Shown piece by piece: positions 57,599 to 64,000 of a DNA stretch of 64,000 bases. The position numbers and the translations under genes were made by a program. A model generated the notes under the pieces. It saw only the letters and a program-made list of their open reading frames with translations, was not told where the DNA came from and made no database searches. The stretch spans positions 7,177,237 through 7,241,236 of the forward strand of contig NZ_VFOZ01000001.1 in assembly GCF_006716425.1 (NCBI RefSeq), written 5' to 3'. The number at the start of each line of letters is the position of its first letter. The first letter of the stretch is position 1. This stretch comes from Actinoallomurus bryophytorum (GTDB lineage Bacteria > Actinomycetota > Actinomycetes > Streptosporangiales > Streptosporangiaceae).

Positions 57599-58390
57599 TC
57601 ACGCCTGTTCCGGCGCGGGGGTCCCGTCGAGCTGGACGAGCCAGTCCCGGCTCGCCGTGCTGATCCGCGGCGGCACGTCCAGCTCGGTGAGCAGCTCCGC
57701 CGCCGCGCGCATCTCCTCGGCCCGGCGCGCCGCGTGGCGGTAGCTGCCCGTCTCCAGCCGCCCGGCGAAGGTCGCGTCGGCGCCGGCGAGCTCCTCGGCG
57801 ATGTGCGCGCGCATCCAGTCCTCCAGACCCGCCTGACGGGCCGCGTGCAGCGCCTCGATCGCCGCGGCCGCCATGCCCTTGAAGAACACGCTGCGCAGCA
57901 GCTTGCGGGTGGCCGCCTCGCCGGCCGGGGCGTCGAGCGTGGTGACGTGCGCGCCGGCCGGGCCGAGCAGATCGGCGTACGCGCGGGCGGCCGTGCCGGA
58001 CACCAGCATCGGCGTGGACAGTCCCTTGCCTGGGACCGGGGCCATGAGCGACACGTCGGCGAACGCGACACCGGCCTCGGCGGCCAGCTCACCGAGGCGG
58101 CGCTTGAGCGCCGGCGCCGCGGTGTTCAGGTCGGCCCAGACCGCGTTCTCGCCCATGCCGGGCAGCCCGGCCCGCAGCGCGTCCTCGGCGGCCTTCGCGC
58201 TGTTCACGCTGAGGACCAGCTCGGCGCCGCGCGCCGCGTCCGCCTCGTCCGCGCAGGCGATGAGGCCGTCGGCCGGGCGTACGAGCGGGTCGTAGGCCCG
58301 CACGCGCACCCCCGCCGAGGCGAGGTCATGGGAGATCGCGCCGCCGGCCTCGCCCAGGCCCAGGACGGCGACGCACCGCAGCGGCGTCAT
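57599..58390 (-). CDS. 6PGDH-like NAD(P) oxidoreductase with DUF1932
   Basis: 263 residues. Rossmann motif VAVLGLGEAGGAISHDLASAG, the middle KRRLGELAAEAGVAFADVSLMAPVPGKG region of the beta-hydroxyacid dehydrogenases, and a C-terminal DUF1932 helical domain (RKLLRSVFFKGMAAAAIEAL). The Lys in RSVFFKG is the catalytic candidate. Such proteins stand beside gallate/protocatechuate-type genes in several actinobacteria; LigC (4-carboxy-2-hydroxymuconate semialdehyde dehydrogenase) is a different fold. It overlaps the DUF6282 stop by 4 bp. Confidence 0.87.
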   Translation of the reverse strand: MTPLRCVAVLGLGEAGGAISHDLASAGVRVRAYDPLVRPADGLIACADEADAARGAELVLSVNSAKAAEDALRAGLPGMGENAVWADLNTAAPALKRRLGELAAEAGVAFADVSLMAPVPGKGLSTPMLVSGTAARAYADLLGPAGAHVTTLDAPAGEAATRKLLRSVFFKGMAAAAIEALHAARQAGLEDWMRAHIAEELAGADATFAGRLETGSYRHAARRAEEMRAAAELLTELDVPPRISTASRDWLVQLDGTPAPEQA

Positions 58391-59316
58391 CGCGAGTCCT
58401 CACCGGCGACCCGGCGGGTGTTCGCGACGGCCATCGCGCGGATCTCGTCCTCGCCGAACCCGTCCTCCAGCAGCGTGTCGGCCATGAGCGCCAGGCCGTC
58501 CTCGACGGGCGGGTTGAACGGCTGTCCCAGGTCGCTGGAGAGCACCGAGTGCTCCGGGCCGATCGCGCGGATGGTGTCGAGCAGCTGCCGCCAGCTGACC
58601 TTGCCGGTGTGCGGGGTGGTGAAGCACCGCTCCAGCAGCGCTCCCCGGTCCGCGAGCCGTTGTTGCACGTCGACGGGCAGCCGTTGAGAGGTGAACTCCG
58701 GATGCGTCACGACGACGCAGCGTACGCCCGCCTCGAAGGCCGCCTCGGCCATGGCGACGATCTCCTGGGCGTTGAGGTGACCGGTGGCCAGCGTCATGCC
58801 GTGCTTGGCCACGACGGTGAGCACGTCGCGTACGGCACCGGTGACGGCGCCGGCGGCGTCGACGACCTCGACGGCCGGCGGCTCGATCCCGGCCGCGCGC
58901 AGATCGTCCTGGAGCGCCGCCCACATCGGCGGCTTCGCCCCCGGCGGATCCTGCGCGCGGCTGTCCCGCTGGTTGCGGCTGTCCACGGTCGGCATCCACA
59001 CCACGCGCGCGTCCTGCCGGCCGGCGATCTCCACCGCCGACGGGTTGAGGCCGCCGACCGAGCCGTTGAGCGTGATGGCGCCGAGCGCGCGTACGCCCGG
59101 CACCACCTTGCGCACGACCTCGGCGCGCTCGGCGGTCGGGACGTAGTGCGACTTCAGCACGAATCCCGCCAGCCCCACGTCGGCGAACCTGCGGGCGAGG
59201 TCGACATCGTCGATCCGCCGCTTCATCACGTCGGGGGCGACGTGGATGTGGGTGTCGTAGGCGCCCTCGACGAGGGCACGGGCCCGGTCGGAGGGGGGAG
59301 ACGGAGCGTCGGTCAT
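58387..59316 (-). CDS. DUF6282-family metal-dependent hydrolase
   Basis: 309 residues. Amidohydrolase-type motifs: HxH in DTHIHVAPD (near residue 23), LKSHY (Lys/His), ATGHL, VVTHPEF and a final Asp in SSDLGQPFN, in the order of a TIM-barrel metal enzyme. The family is uncharacterised. Given the neighbours (4-oxalomesaconate hydratase and aldolase), a 2-pyrone-4,6-dicarboxylate lactonase-like step is possible. First gene of the minus-strand operon, behind a TAAATT -10 box overlapped by a GntR-type operator. Confidence 0.8.
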   Translation of the reverse strand: MTDAPSPPSDRARALVEGAYDTHIHVAPDVMKRRIDDVDLARRFADVGLAGFVLKSHYVPTAERAEVVRKVVPGVRALGAITLNGSVGGLNPSAVEIAGRQDARVVWMPTVDSRNQRDSRAQDPPGAKPPMWAALQDDLRAAGIEPPAVEVVDAAGAVTGAVRDVLTVVAKHGMTLATGHLNAQEIVAMAEAAFEAGVRCVVVTHPEFTSQRLPVDVQQRLADRGALLERCFTTPHTGKVSWRQLLDTIRAIGPEHSVLSSDLGQPFNPPVEDGLALMADTLLEDGFGEDEIRAMAVANTRRVAGEDSR

Positions 59317-59391
59317 GTGATGGTCCTTCCGGCCCGGAAGGCCGATCGGGGATCCGGCCGTCGACTCCGGGAAGTCGGATGTAAATCAATA

Positions 59392-59553
59392 ATGTTGACA
59401 ATTTAGCCTCGGGAGGCACGGGAGCGCAATGTGGCCCGTGGATCCAGCCGATCGGCCGAGGCGGCGAAGACCCAGGCAGACGCCCCGTCATGGAACCTTC
59501 CCCTTGACAGTCCCGGCGCACGACCTCACGATTGGCCACACGATTGTCAACAA
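59392..59553. promoter_or_regulatory. Divergent promoters with two GntR-type operators
   Basis: The 424-bp gap 59317-59740 holds two related sites, 150 bp apart: ATGTTGACAAT (59392-59402; TTGTCAACAT on the minus strand) and ATTGTCAACAA (59543-59553). The left site lies on a minus-strand -10 box TAAATT with -35 TTGCGC 18 bp before it. The right site lies downstream of plus-strand -35 TTGACA (59504-59509) and -10 CACGAT (59527-59532, 17-bp spacer). The gap ends in a tandem repeat. Confidence 0.65.
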
Positions 59554-59608
59554 AACTGGACCACGCTCCGCCCACGGCCGACCCCCGCTTTCTGAGTTCC
59601 GGCCCACC

Positions 59609-59743
59609 ACCGAGCGGAGCGAGGGAGCAGGAGGCTCAGCCCGTCTGGTCACTCCCCGACGAAGGAGGTCCCCTGACCGAGCGGAGCGAGGGAGTCGGAA
59701 GCACAGTCCATCTGGTCACTCCCCGACGAAGGAGGTCCCCCTG
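59609..59743 (+). repeat. 67-bp tandem duplication with duplicated ribosome site
   Basis: Two adjacent units (59609-59675 and 59676-59743) share ACCGAGCGGAGCGAGGGAG at the start and TCTGGTCACTCCCCGACGAA, then GGAGGTCCC and CTGACC, at the end, with differences only in the middle. The second copy supplies the ribosome site and start of the MFS gene; the first carries a silent copy of the same signals. Confidence 0.8.
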
Positions 59744-61096
59744 ACCACGACCGCGCACGTTCCCGTAGCCGACGCCGCCCAGCGGAGAGCCGCCGTGATC
59801 GGCGGAGCGTTCGGGTTCTTCGTCGACATGTTCGACGTCTACCTGCCGACCATCGCGCTCACCCCGGCCCTGCCCTACTTCGTGCCCGCCTCCGTCCCCT
59901 CGGGGACCAAGGCGCTCATCACCGCCGGCGTCTTCGTCTCGACGCTCATCGGCCGGCCACTGGGCTCGCTGATCTTCGGGCGTCTCGCCGACCGTGTCGG
60001 CCGCCGCCGGGTGACGCTGCTCTCGGTCGCGGGGTGCGCGTTCACCACGGCACTCATCGCCGTGCTGCCCGGCCACGCCCAGATCGGCCTGTGGGCCATC
60101 GCCCTGATGATCCTGCTGCGGTTCGTCGACGGGATCTTCCTCGGCGGTGAGTACACCGGCGCGATCCCGCTCGCCATGGAGATCGCCCCACGCGGGCGCC
60201 GAGGACTGTACGGAAGCCTGGTGAGCATCGGGTTCCCGCTCTCGTACTGCGCGATCTCGCTGCTGACCTTCCTCATGCTGCACGTCGCCCCGGCGGGCGG
60301 GCCCCGGTCGGCCTACGCGGAGTGGGGCTGGCGGGTGCCCTTCGGGGCGGGCGCGGTACTCGGCGTCGTCTTCCTCGTCTACTACTCCCGTACGGTGCGC
60401 GAGTCGCCGGTCTGGCTCGCGACGGTCCGGACGGAGAAGCGCCCGGGCCCGGTGAGGACGGTCCTGTTCGGCTCGGCGCGCCGGAGCTTCTGGCAGGTGT
60501 TCGTGCTCATGGCCGGTGTGTGGTTCGCCTCCAACATGGCCTCCGGGCTGCTCCCGTCGCTGCTCGGCACCCAGACGACGCTGACCGCGACCGAGGTCAC
60601 CGGAACCCTGGTCATCGCGCAGTTCGTCCACACTCTGTGCTTCCCGCTCATGGGCGCGCTGACCGACCGGATCGGCCGCCGGACGTTCTTCATCGCGTGC
60701 GGGGTGAGCGTCGGCGTGATCTGCGCCGCGGCGTTCGCGTTCCTGGCCGCCGGGCCGTGGTCCGGCCTGCCCCTGGTGTTCGCCGTGACCCTGCTGATCC
60801 GCCTCAGCGGCGCCAGCATGTTCGCGGTGACGCCGTCCTACATCTGCGAGCGGTTCCCCGCCGCGGTCCGCGGCAGCGGTTTCGGGATGGGGTACAGCCT
60901 CCCGCTGCTGGTGACGGCCGGTTATGCCTACTACCAGGACTGGCTGGGGCACATCGTCGCGTACGCGTACACGCCCGTGGTGCTGCTCGTCCTGGGCGGC
61001 GCCCTCATCCTCATCGGTGCCCTGATCGGGCCGGAGACCAAGGACACCGACTTCGACACGGCCGCCGAACGATCCGGGGTGCCGAGCGCCGCGTAG
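59741..61096 (+). CDS. MHS-family MFS transporter, apparent CTG start
   Basis: 451 residues, 12 helices. Motif A GRLADRVGRRRV follows helix 2; GGEYTGAIPLAMEIAPRGRRG is the typical metabolite:H+ symporter loop. The family imports aromatic and organic acids (shikimate, protocatechuate, citrate). A perfect GAAGGAGG lies 5 bp before CTG at 59741, and LTTTAHVPVADAAQRRAAV looks like a real N-terminus, so CTG is taken as start; GTG at 59795 (VIGGAFGFF) is the alternative but cuts into the first helix. Likely importer for the pathway encoded downstream. Confidence 0.85.
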   Translation: MTTTAHVPVADAAQRRAAVIGGAFGFFVDMFDVYLPTIALTPALPYFVPASVPSGTKALITAGVFVSTLIGRPLGSLIFGRLADRVGRRRVTLLSVAGCAFTTALIAVLPGHAQIGLWAIALMILLRFVDGIFLGGEYTGAIPLAMEIAPRGRRGLYGSLVSIGFPLSYCAISLLTFLMLHVAPAGGPRSAYAEWGWRVPFGAGAVLGVVFLVYYSRTVRESPVWLATVRTEKRPGPVRTVLFGSARRSFWQVFVLMAGVWFASNMASGLLPSLLGTQTTLTATEVTGTLVIAQFVHTLCFPLMGALTDRIGRRTFFIACGVSVGVICAAAFAFLAAGPWSGLPLVFAVTLLIRLSGASMFAVTPSYICERFPAAVRGSGFGMGYSLPLLVTAGYAYYQDWLGHIVAYAYTPVVLLVLGGALILIGALIGPETKDTDFDTAAERSGVPSAA

Positions 61097-61138
61097 ACGG
61101 CCACCATTGCCGCAGGAACCGAGACGGAGGAGAGAACG

Positions 61139-61876
61139 ATGACCGAGCCGACAGCCGGCGCCCTGCTGGTGGTCAGCGCACACGCGGGCGACTTCGTGTG
61201 GCGGGCCGCCGGCGCGATCGCGCTGGCGGCCGAGCGCGGCGAGCGCGCCAAGGTGCTCTGCCTGACCTACGGAGAACGCGGCGAGTCCGCGCGTGCCTGG
61301 CGCGAGGGCAAGTCGCTGGAGCAGATCAAGGCGCAACGGCGCGAGGAGGCCGATAACGCCGCCGCCGCGCTCGGTGCGGAGATCGAGTTCCTCGACGCGG
61401 GCGACTACCCGCTGCGCCCGACCGACGAGCTGCTGGACCGCATCGTGCGTGTCTACCGCGACGTCGACCCGGCGGTCGTGCTCACCCATCCGCTCACCGA
61501 CCCGTACAACGGAGACCATCCGGCGGCCGCGCGGATGGCCCTGGAGGCACGCGTGCTCGCGCAGGCGATCGGCTATCCCGCCCCGGGCGACCCGCTCGGC
61601 GCGCCCCCGGTCTTCTTCTTCGAACCGCACCAGCCCGAGATGTGCGACTTCAAGCCCCACGTGCTGCTCGACATCACCAGCGTCTTCGACCGGAAGCGCC
61701 AGGCGATGGAGTGCCTGCCCGCTCAGCAGCACATGTGGGACTACTACACCGACCTGGCCAAGCGGCGCGGCGTCCAGCTCAAGCGCAACGCCGGCCCGAA
61801 CCTCGGCCTCGCCCACGAGACCCGCGCCGAGGCGTACATGCGCCTGTACCCGCAGGTCACAGGAGTGCTGTCATGA
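61139..61876 (+). CDS. PIG-L-family hydratase, GalB-like (4-oxalomesaconate hydratase)
   Basis: 245 residues. PIG-L/LmbE fold, but the usual PHPDDE motif is replaced by SAHAGDFVWRAAGAIA, the form I recall for GalB of Pseudomonas putida (SAHSADFVWRAGGAIA). Later PYNGDHPAAA gives another metal ligand. GalB hydrates 4-oxalomesaconate to 4-carboxy-4-hydroxy-2-oxoadipate in gallate breakdown. Its partner aldolase follows with an ATGA overlap, which strongly supports the call over a sugar deacetylase. GGAGGAGAG precedes the ATG. Confidence 0.85.
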   Translation: MTEPTAGALLVVSAHAGDFVWRAAGAIALAAERGERAKVLCLTYGERGESARAWREGKSLEQIKAQRREEADNAAAALGAEIEFLDAGDYPLRPTDELLDRIVRVYRDVDPAVVLTHPLTDPYNGDHPAAARMALEARVLAQAIGYPAPGDPLGAPPVFFFEPHQPEMCDFKPHVLLDITSVFDRKRQAMECLPAQQHMWDYYTDLAKRRGVQLKRNAGPNLGLAHETRAEAYMRLYPQVTGVLS

Positions 61877-62577
61877 GGAAGGTGATCATCACCGACCCGC
61901 CGCGTACCGACCTCGCGGTGGTCGACGACCTCGCCGCGTACGGGGTCGCGACCGTGCACGAGGCGCTGGGCCGGATCGGCTACCTGGGGACCGGCCTGCG
62001 CCCGATCCAGCGGGGCACGCGGACCGCCGGCAACGCGGTGACCGCGCTGTGCGCGCCCGGCGACAACCTCATGATCCACGCCGCGGTGGAACAGTGCACG
62101 GAGGGCGACCTGCTGGTGGTCACCACCACCTCACCGTGCACGGACGGGATGTTCGGCGAGCTGCTCGCCACGTCGCTGCGGTCACGCGGGGTCCGCGGCC
62201 TCGTCACGTCGACCGGCGTACGTGACGTGGCCGAGCTGAACGCCATGGGCTTCCCGGTCTGGTCGGCGGCCGTGAGCGCCCAGGGCACGGTGAAGGCGAC
62301 CGCGGGAGCGGTCAACATCCCGGTCGTCGTCGGCGGCGGCACCGTACGTCCTGGTGACGTGATCCTCGCCGACGACGATGGCGTCATGTGCGTGCCCCGC
62401 GCCGAGGCGGGGGCCGGTGTGCGGGCCGCACAGGCGCGTACGGAGAAGGAGGAGGCCACACGGGCGGCGCTGGCGGGAGGGCAGCTCGGCCTCGACCGGT
62501 ACGGCCTCCGCCCGCTGCTGGGAGACCAGGGGGTGGAGTACCTGACCGCGGCCGAGTACGCCGAAGGGACCCGCTGA
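61873..62577 (+). CDS. 4-carboxy-4-hydroxy-2-oxoadipate aldolase (RraA-like, LigK/GalC type)
   Basis: 234 residues. RraA/HMG-aldolase family: TVHEALGRIGYLG, GDNLMIHAAVEQCTEGDLLVV, GELLATSLRSRGVRGLVTS, GVRDVAELNAMGFPVWS and PGDVILADDDGVMCVPR. The D-x20-R-D metal pattern of class II pyruvate aldolases is visible. It cleaves the hydratase product to pyruvate and oxaloacetate and usually also decarboxylates oxaloacetate. It completes the lower pathway with the overlapping GalB-like gene. Confidence 0.92.
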   Translation: MRKVIITDPPRTDLAVVDDLAAYGVATVHEALGRIGYLGTGLRPIQRGTRTAGNAVTALCAPGDNLMIHAAVEQCTEGDLLVVTTTSPCTDGMFGELLATSLRSRGVRGLVTSTGVRDVAELNAMGFPVWSAAVSAQGTVKATAGAVNIPVVVGGGTVRPGDVILADDDGVMCVPRAEAGAGVRAAQARTEKEEATRAALAGGQLGLDRYGLRPLLGDQGVEYLTAAEYAEGTR

Positions 62578-62615
62578 ACCGGGCATCCAGCGCTTCGACA
62601 CGACAGACTGGACGC

Positions 62616-63644
62616 GTGGAACTACGCGAAGCCGTACATCTGTGGCAGGCCGAGCCGGGCTGGCTCAACACCGCGAGCTATGGTCTTCCACCGGAACCGA
62701 CCATGACCGCGGTGCGGAACGCCATGAGCGAATGGCAGCGAGGCTCGAGCCCCTGGGTGTCCTGGGACGCCTCGACCGACCGGGCCCGCGTGGCGTTCGC
62801 CCGCCTGGTCGGCGCCGGCGCCGATGACATCGCGGTGGGCTCGGCGGTCTCCCAGCTGCTGGCACCGGTCGCCGCGTCCCTGCCGCCCGGCGCGAACGTG
62901 GTCGTGCCGGACATCGAGTTCACCTCGAACCTGTTCCCGTGGCTGGTCCAGGACCTGCGGGTACGGACCGTGCCCGCGAACGAGCTCGCGGACGCGATCG
63001 ATTCCCGTACGGCGGTGGTGGCCTTCAGCGTCGTGCAGTCGGCGACCGGCGAGATCGCCGCCGTCGACGACATCCTCAAGGCCGCACGCGCGAACGACGC
63101 GCTGGTCGTGGCCGACGCCTCGCAGGCGGCCGGCTGGCTACCGGTCGACGCCACCCGCTTCGACGTCCTGGCCTGCGCGGGCTACAAGTGGCTCATGACA
63201 CCACGCGGGGCGGCGTTCTGTTACGTGGCGCCGGCCGTACGCGACCGGATCCGCCCGAGCGCCGCCGGCTGGTACGCGGGGGAGGAGCACGCCTTCTACG
63301 GCCCACCGCTGCGGCTGGCCTCGTCGGCGAGGAGGTTCGACATCTCGCCCGCGTGGTTCTCCTACGTCGGCGCCGCTCCGTCGCTGGAGCTCATGAACGA
63401 GATCGGAGTCGAGCAGATCCGCGACCACGACGTGGCGCTGGCGGACCGCTTCCTGGCGGGCCTCGGCCTGCCGTCCACCGGGAGCGCGATCGTCAGTGTG
63501 GACGTGCCGGGCGCCGAGGAGAGGCTGGAGGCCGCAGGGGTCCGCGCGGCCGTACGCGACGGCCGCCTGCGAGCCTCCTTCCACCTCTACACGACCGAGG
63601 CCGACGTCGACCTCGCCCTCGAGGCCCTGACCGGCGCGAGATAA
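62616..63644 (+). CDS. Class V aminotransferase-fold PLP enzyme
   Basis: 342 residues. PLP Lys in ACAGYKWLMTPRG, the Asp in VVADASQAAGW and NTASYGLPP near the start. It resembles cysteine-desulfurase/EgtE-like class V enzymes of actinomycetes. No cysteine loop typical of IscS is seen, so desulfurase activity is doubtful. GTG start at 62616 with no ribosome site and a CAGACT-like -10 just before it: probably leaderless with its own promoter, so not necessarily part of the GalB-aldolase operon. Confidence 0.85.
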   Translation: MELREAVHLWQAEPGWLNTASYGLPPEPTMTAVRNAMSEWQRGSSPWVSWDASTDRARVAFARLVGAGADDIAVGSAVSQLLAPVAASLPPGANVVVPDIEFTSNLFPWLVQDLRVRTVPANELADAIDSRTAVVAFSVVQSATGEIAAVDDILKAARANDALVVADASQAAGWLPVDATRFDVLACAGYKWLMTPRGAAFCYVAPAVRDRIRPSAAGWYAGEEHAFYGPPLRLASSARRFDISPAWFSYVGAAPSLELMNEIGVEQIRDHDVALADRFLAGLGLPSTGSAIVSVDVPGAEERLEAAGVRAAVRDGRLRASFHLYTTEADVDLALEALTGAR

Positions 63645-63798
63645 CCGTTTGTGCACCGCTGGGCGGCATGGGAACGTTGCGGCGTTTCTCGCGTCCACGT
63701 TCGGCAAGGGAATGAAGCCAATGACCTCGGCGCCCCTCAGCGGCCGCCACCGACACTGAACCGGCCTGCTCTTCCAGCTGCGCCGGGGTCTGGCGGCG

Positions 63799-64000
63799 CC
63801 AAGATGCGGTGCGCCAACGCCCCACCGCCGTCTCCCGCCGGGGAGCCGGTCCGGTTCGTCGCCGGTTTTGCTTGCCGCCGTCCCCAAGATGCGCCGCCCC
63901 GCCGCCGTCTCCTACTGGGGAGCCGGTCCCGGTTCGTGGCCGGGTCTGCTCGCCGCCGTCCCCAAGATACGGTGCGCCGCCGCCCCGCCGCCGTCTCCCG
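63799..64000. repeat. Tandem intergenic repeats of about 80 bp
   Basis: The gap after 63644 has no gene. From 63799 units start with CCAAGAT at 63799, 63884 and 63962 (85 and 78 bp apart). Each contains GCCGCCGTCTCC, then GGGGAGCCGGTCC, GGTTCGT and GCCGCCGTCCCCAAGAT. The third copy is cut by the window edge, so the array continues. Bases 63645-63798 show nothing notable. Confidence 0.7.

Noticed and set aside
59636..61816. 726-codon minus-strand frame opposite the MFS and GalB-like genes
   Set aside because: Antisense shadow with Gln/Glu/Arg-rich composition; both sense genes carry strong family motifs.

Overview
The window is high-GC actinobacterial DNA: nearly every codon ends in G or C, GTG and TTG starts are common, ATGA/GTGA overlaps link operon genes, and several genes look leaderless. 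The gene set (ECF sigma factors, BlaI/M56 pairs, Tat-exported phospholipase C, Ser/Thr kinase) fits a soil actinomycete. Thermomonosporaceae or Streptosporangiales would be my guess, at low confidence. No rRNA, tRNA, CRISPR array, insertion sequence or phage gene was seen. It reads as an accessory chromosomal region rich in regulators, transporters and catabolic enzymes, with 68 coding genes reported (the first is partial) plus one gene remnant.

0-17 kb, envelope and regulation. Two PAP2 phosphatases flank a BlaI repressor. An ECF sigma factor is followed by a membrane-anchored partner. A two-component system faces an FtsX-type ABC transporter. Two BlaI-M56 peptidase modules run head-on into each other (7.9-10.5 kb), next to a GT4 glycosyltransferase that shares a double BlaI-type operator with the third BlaI. 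PadR and AraC units follow, and then a membrane protein whose promoter carries the same TACTA-N6-TAGTA operator as the first BlaI gene.

17-24.3 kb, GntR-controlled catabolism. A fused E1 alpha/beta 2-oxoacid dehydrogenase and its E2 diverge from a VOC protein, a GntR/FCD regulator and a two-subunit molybdenum hydroxylase. Two TTGGATCCAA operators lie in the shared promoter.

24.4-37.5 kb, a LacI regulon. Aldehyde dehydrogenase, M24 peptidase/creatinase-like protein, 3-hydroxyisobutyrate-dehydrogenase-like protein, an alpha/beta hydrolase, a complete LIV-type ABC importer, a signal-less NMT1-type binding protein, an MFS carrier and the LacI regulator are tied together by four copies of one operator (TGCAA-WCGA-KTGYR-like). 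Together they import and degrade an unidentified compound.

37.5-49.6 kb. Two VOC genes and an AraC regulator share a duplicated 56-bp promoter/operator. A TetR regulator controls a drug-type MFS pump carrying an unusual tail of beta-sandwich (CnaB/carboxypeptidase-regulatory-like) repeats. An oxalate/formate-type MFS protein has its tiny partner subunit. A Ser/Thr kinase is fused to an extracellular peptide-binding (SBP family 5) domain. A Tat-exported phospholipase C and MsrA follow, with a response-regulator remnant between them.

49.7-53.3 kb, DNA alkylation repair. AlkA-like glycosylase and a DUF488 protein diverge from Ogt, an ECF sigma factor, a second Ogt and a 2OG-Fe(II) oxygenase.

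53.3-56.9 kb. A large STAND-like NTPase with about ten helical repeats resembles actinobacterial conflict-system ATPases and is the least understood large gene here.

56.9-63.6 kb, a lower gallate/protocatechuate-type pathway: a GntR regulator, a 6PGDH-like oxidoreductase and a DUF6282 metal hydrolase diverge from an MHS-type MFS carrier, a GalB-like 4-oxalomesaconate hydratase and a LigK/GalC-like aldolase. A class V aminotransferase follows. The window ends in intergenic tandem repeats of about 80 bp.
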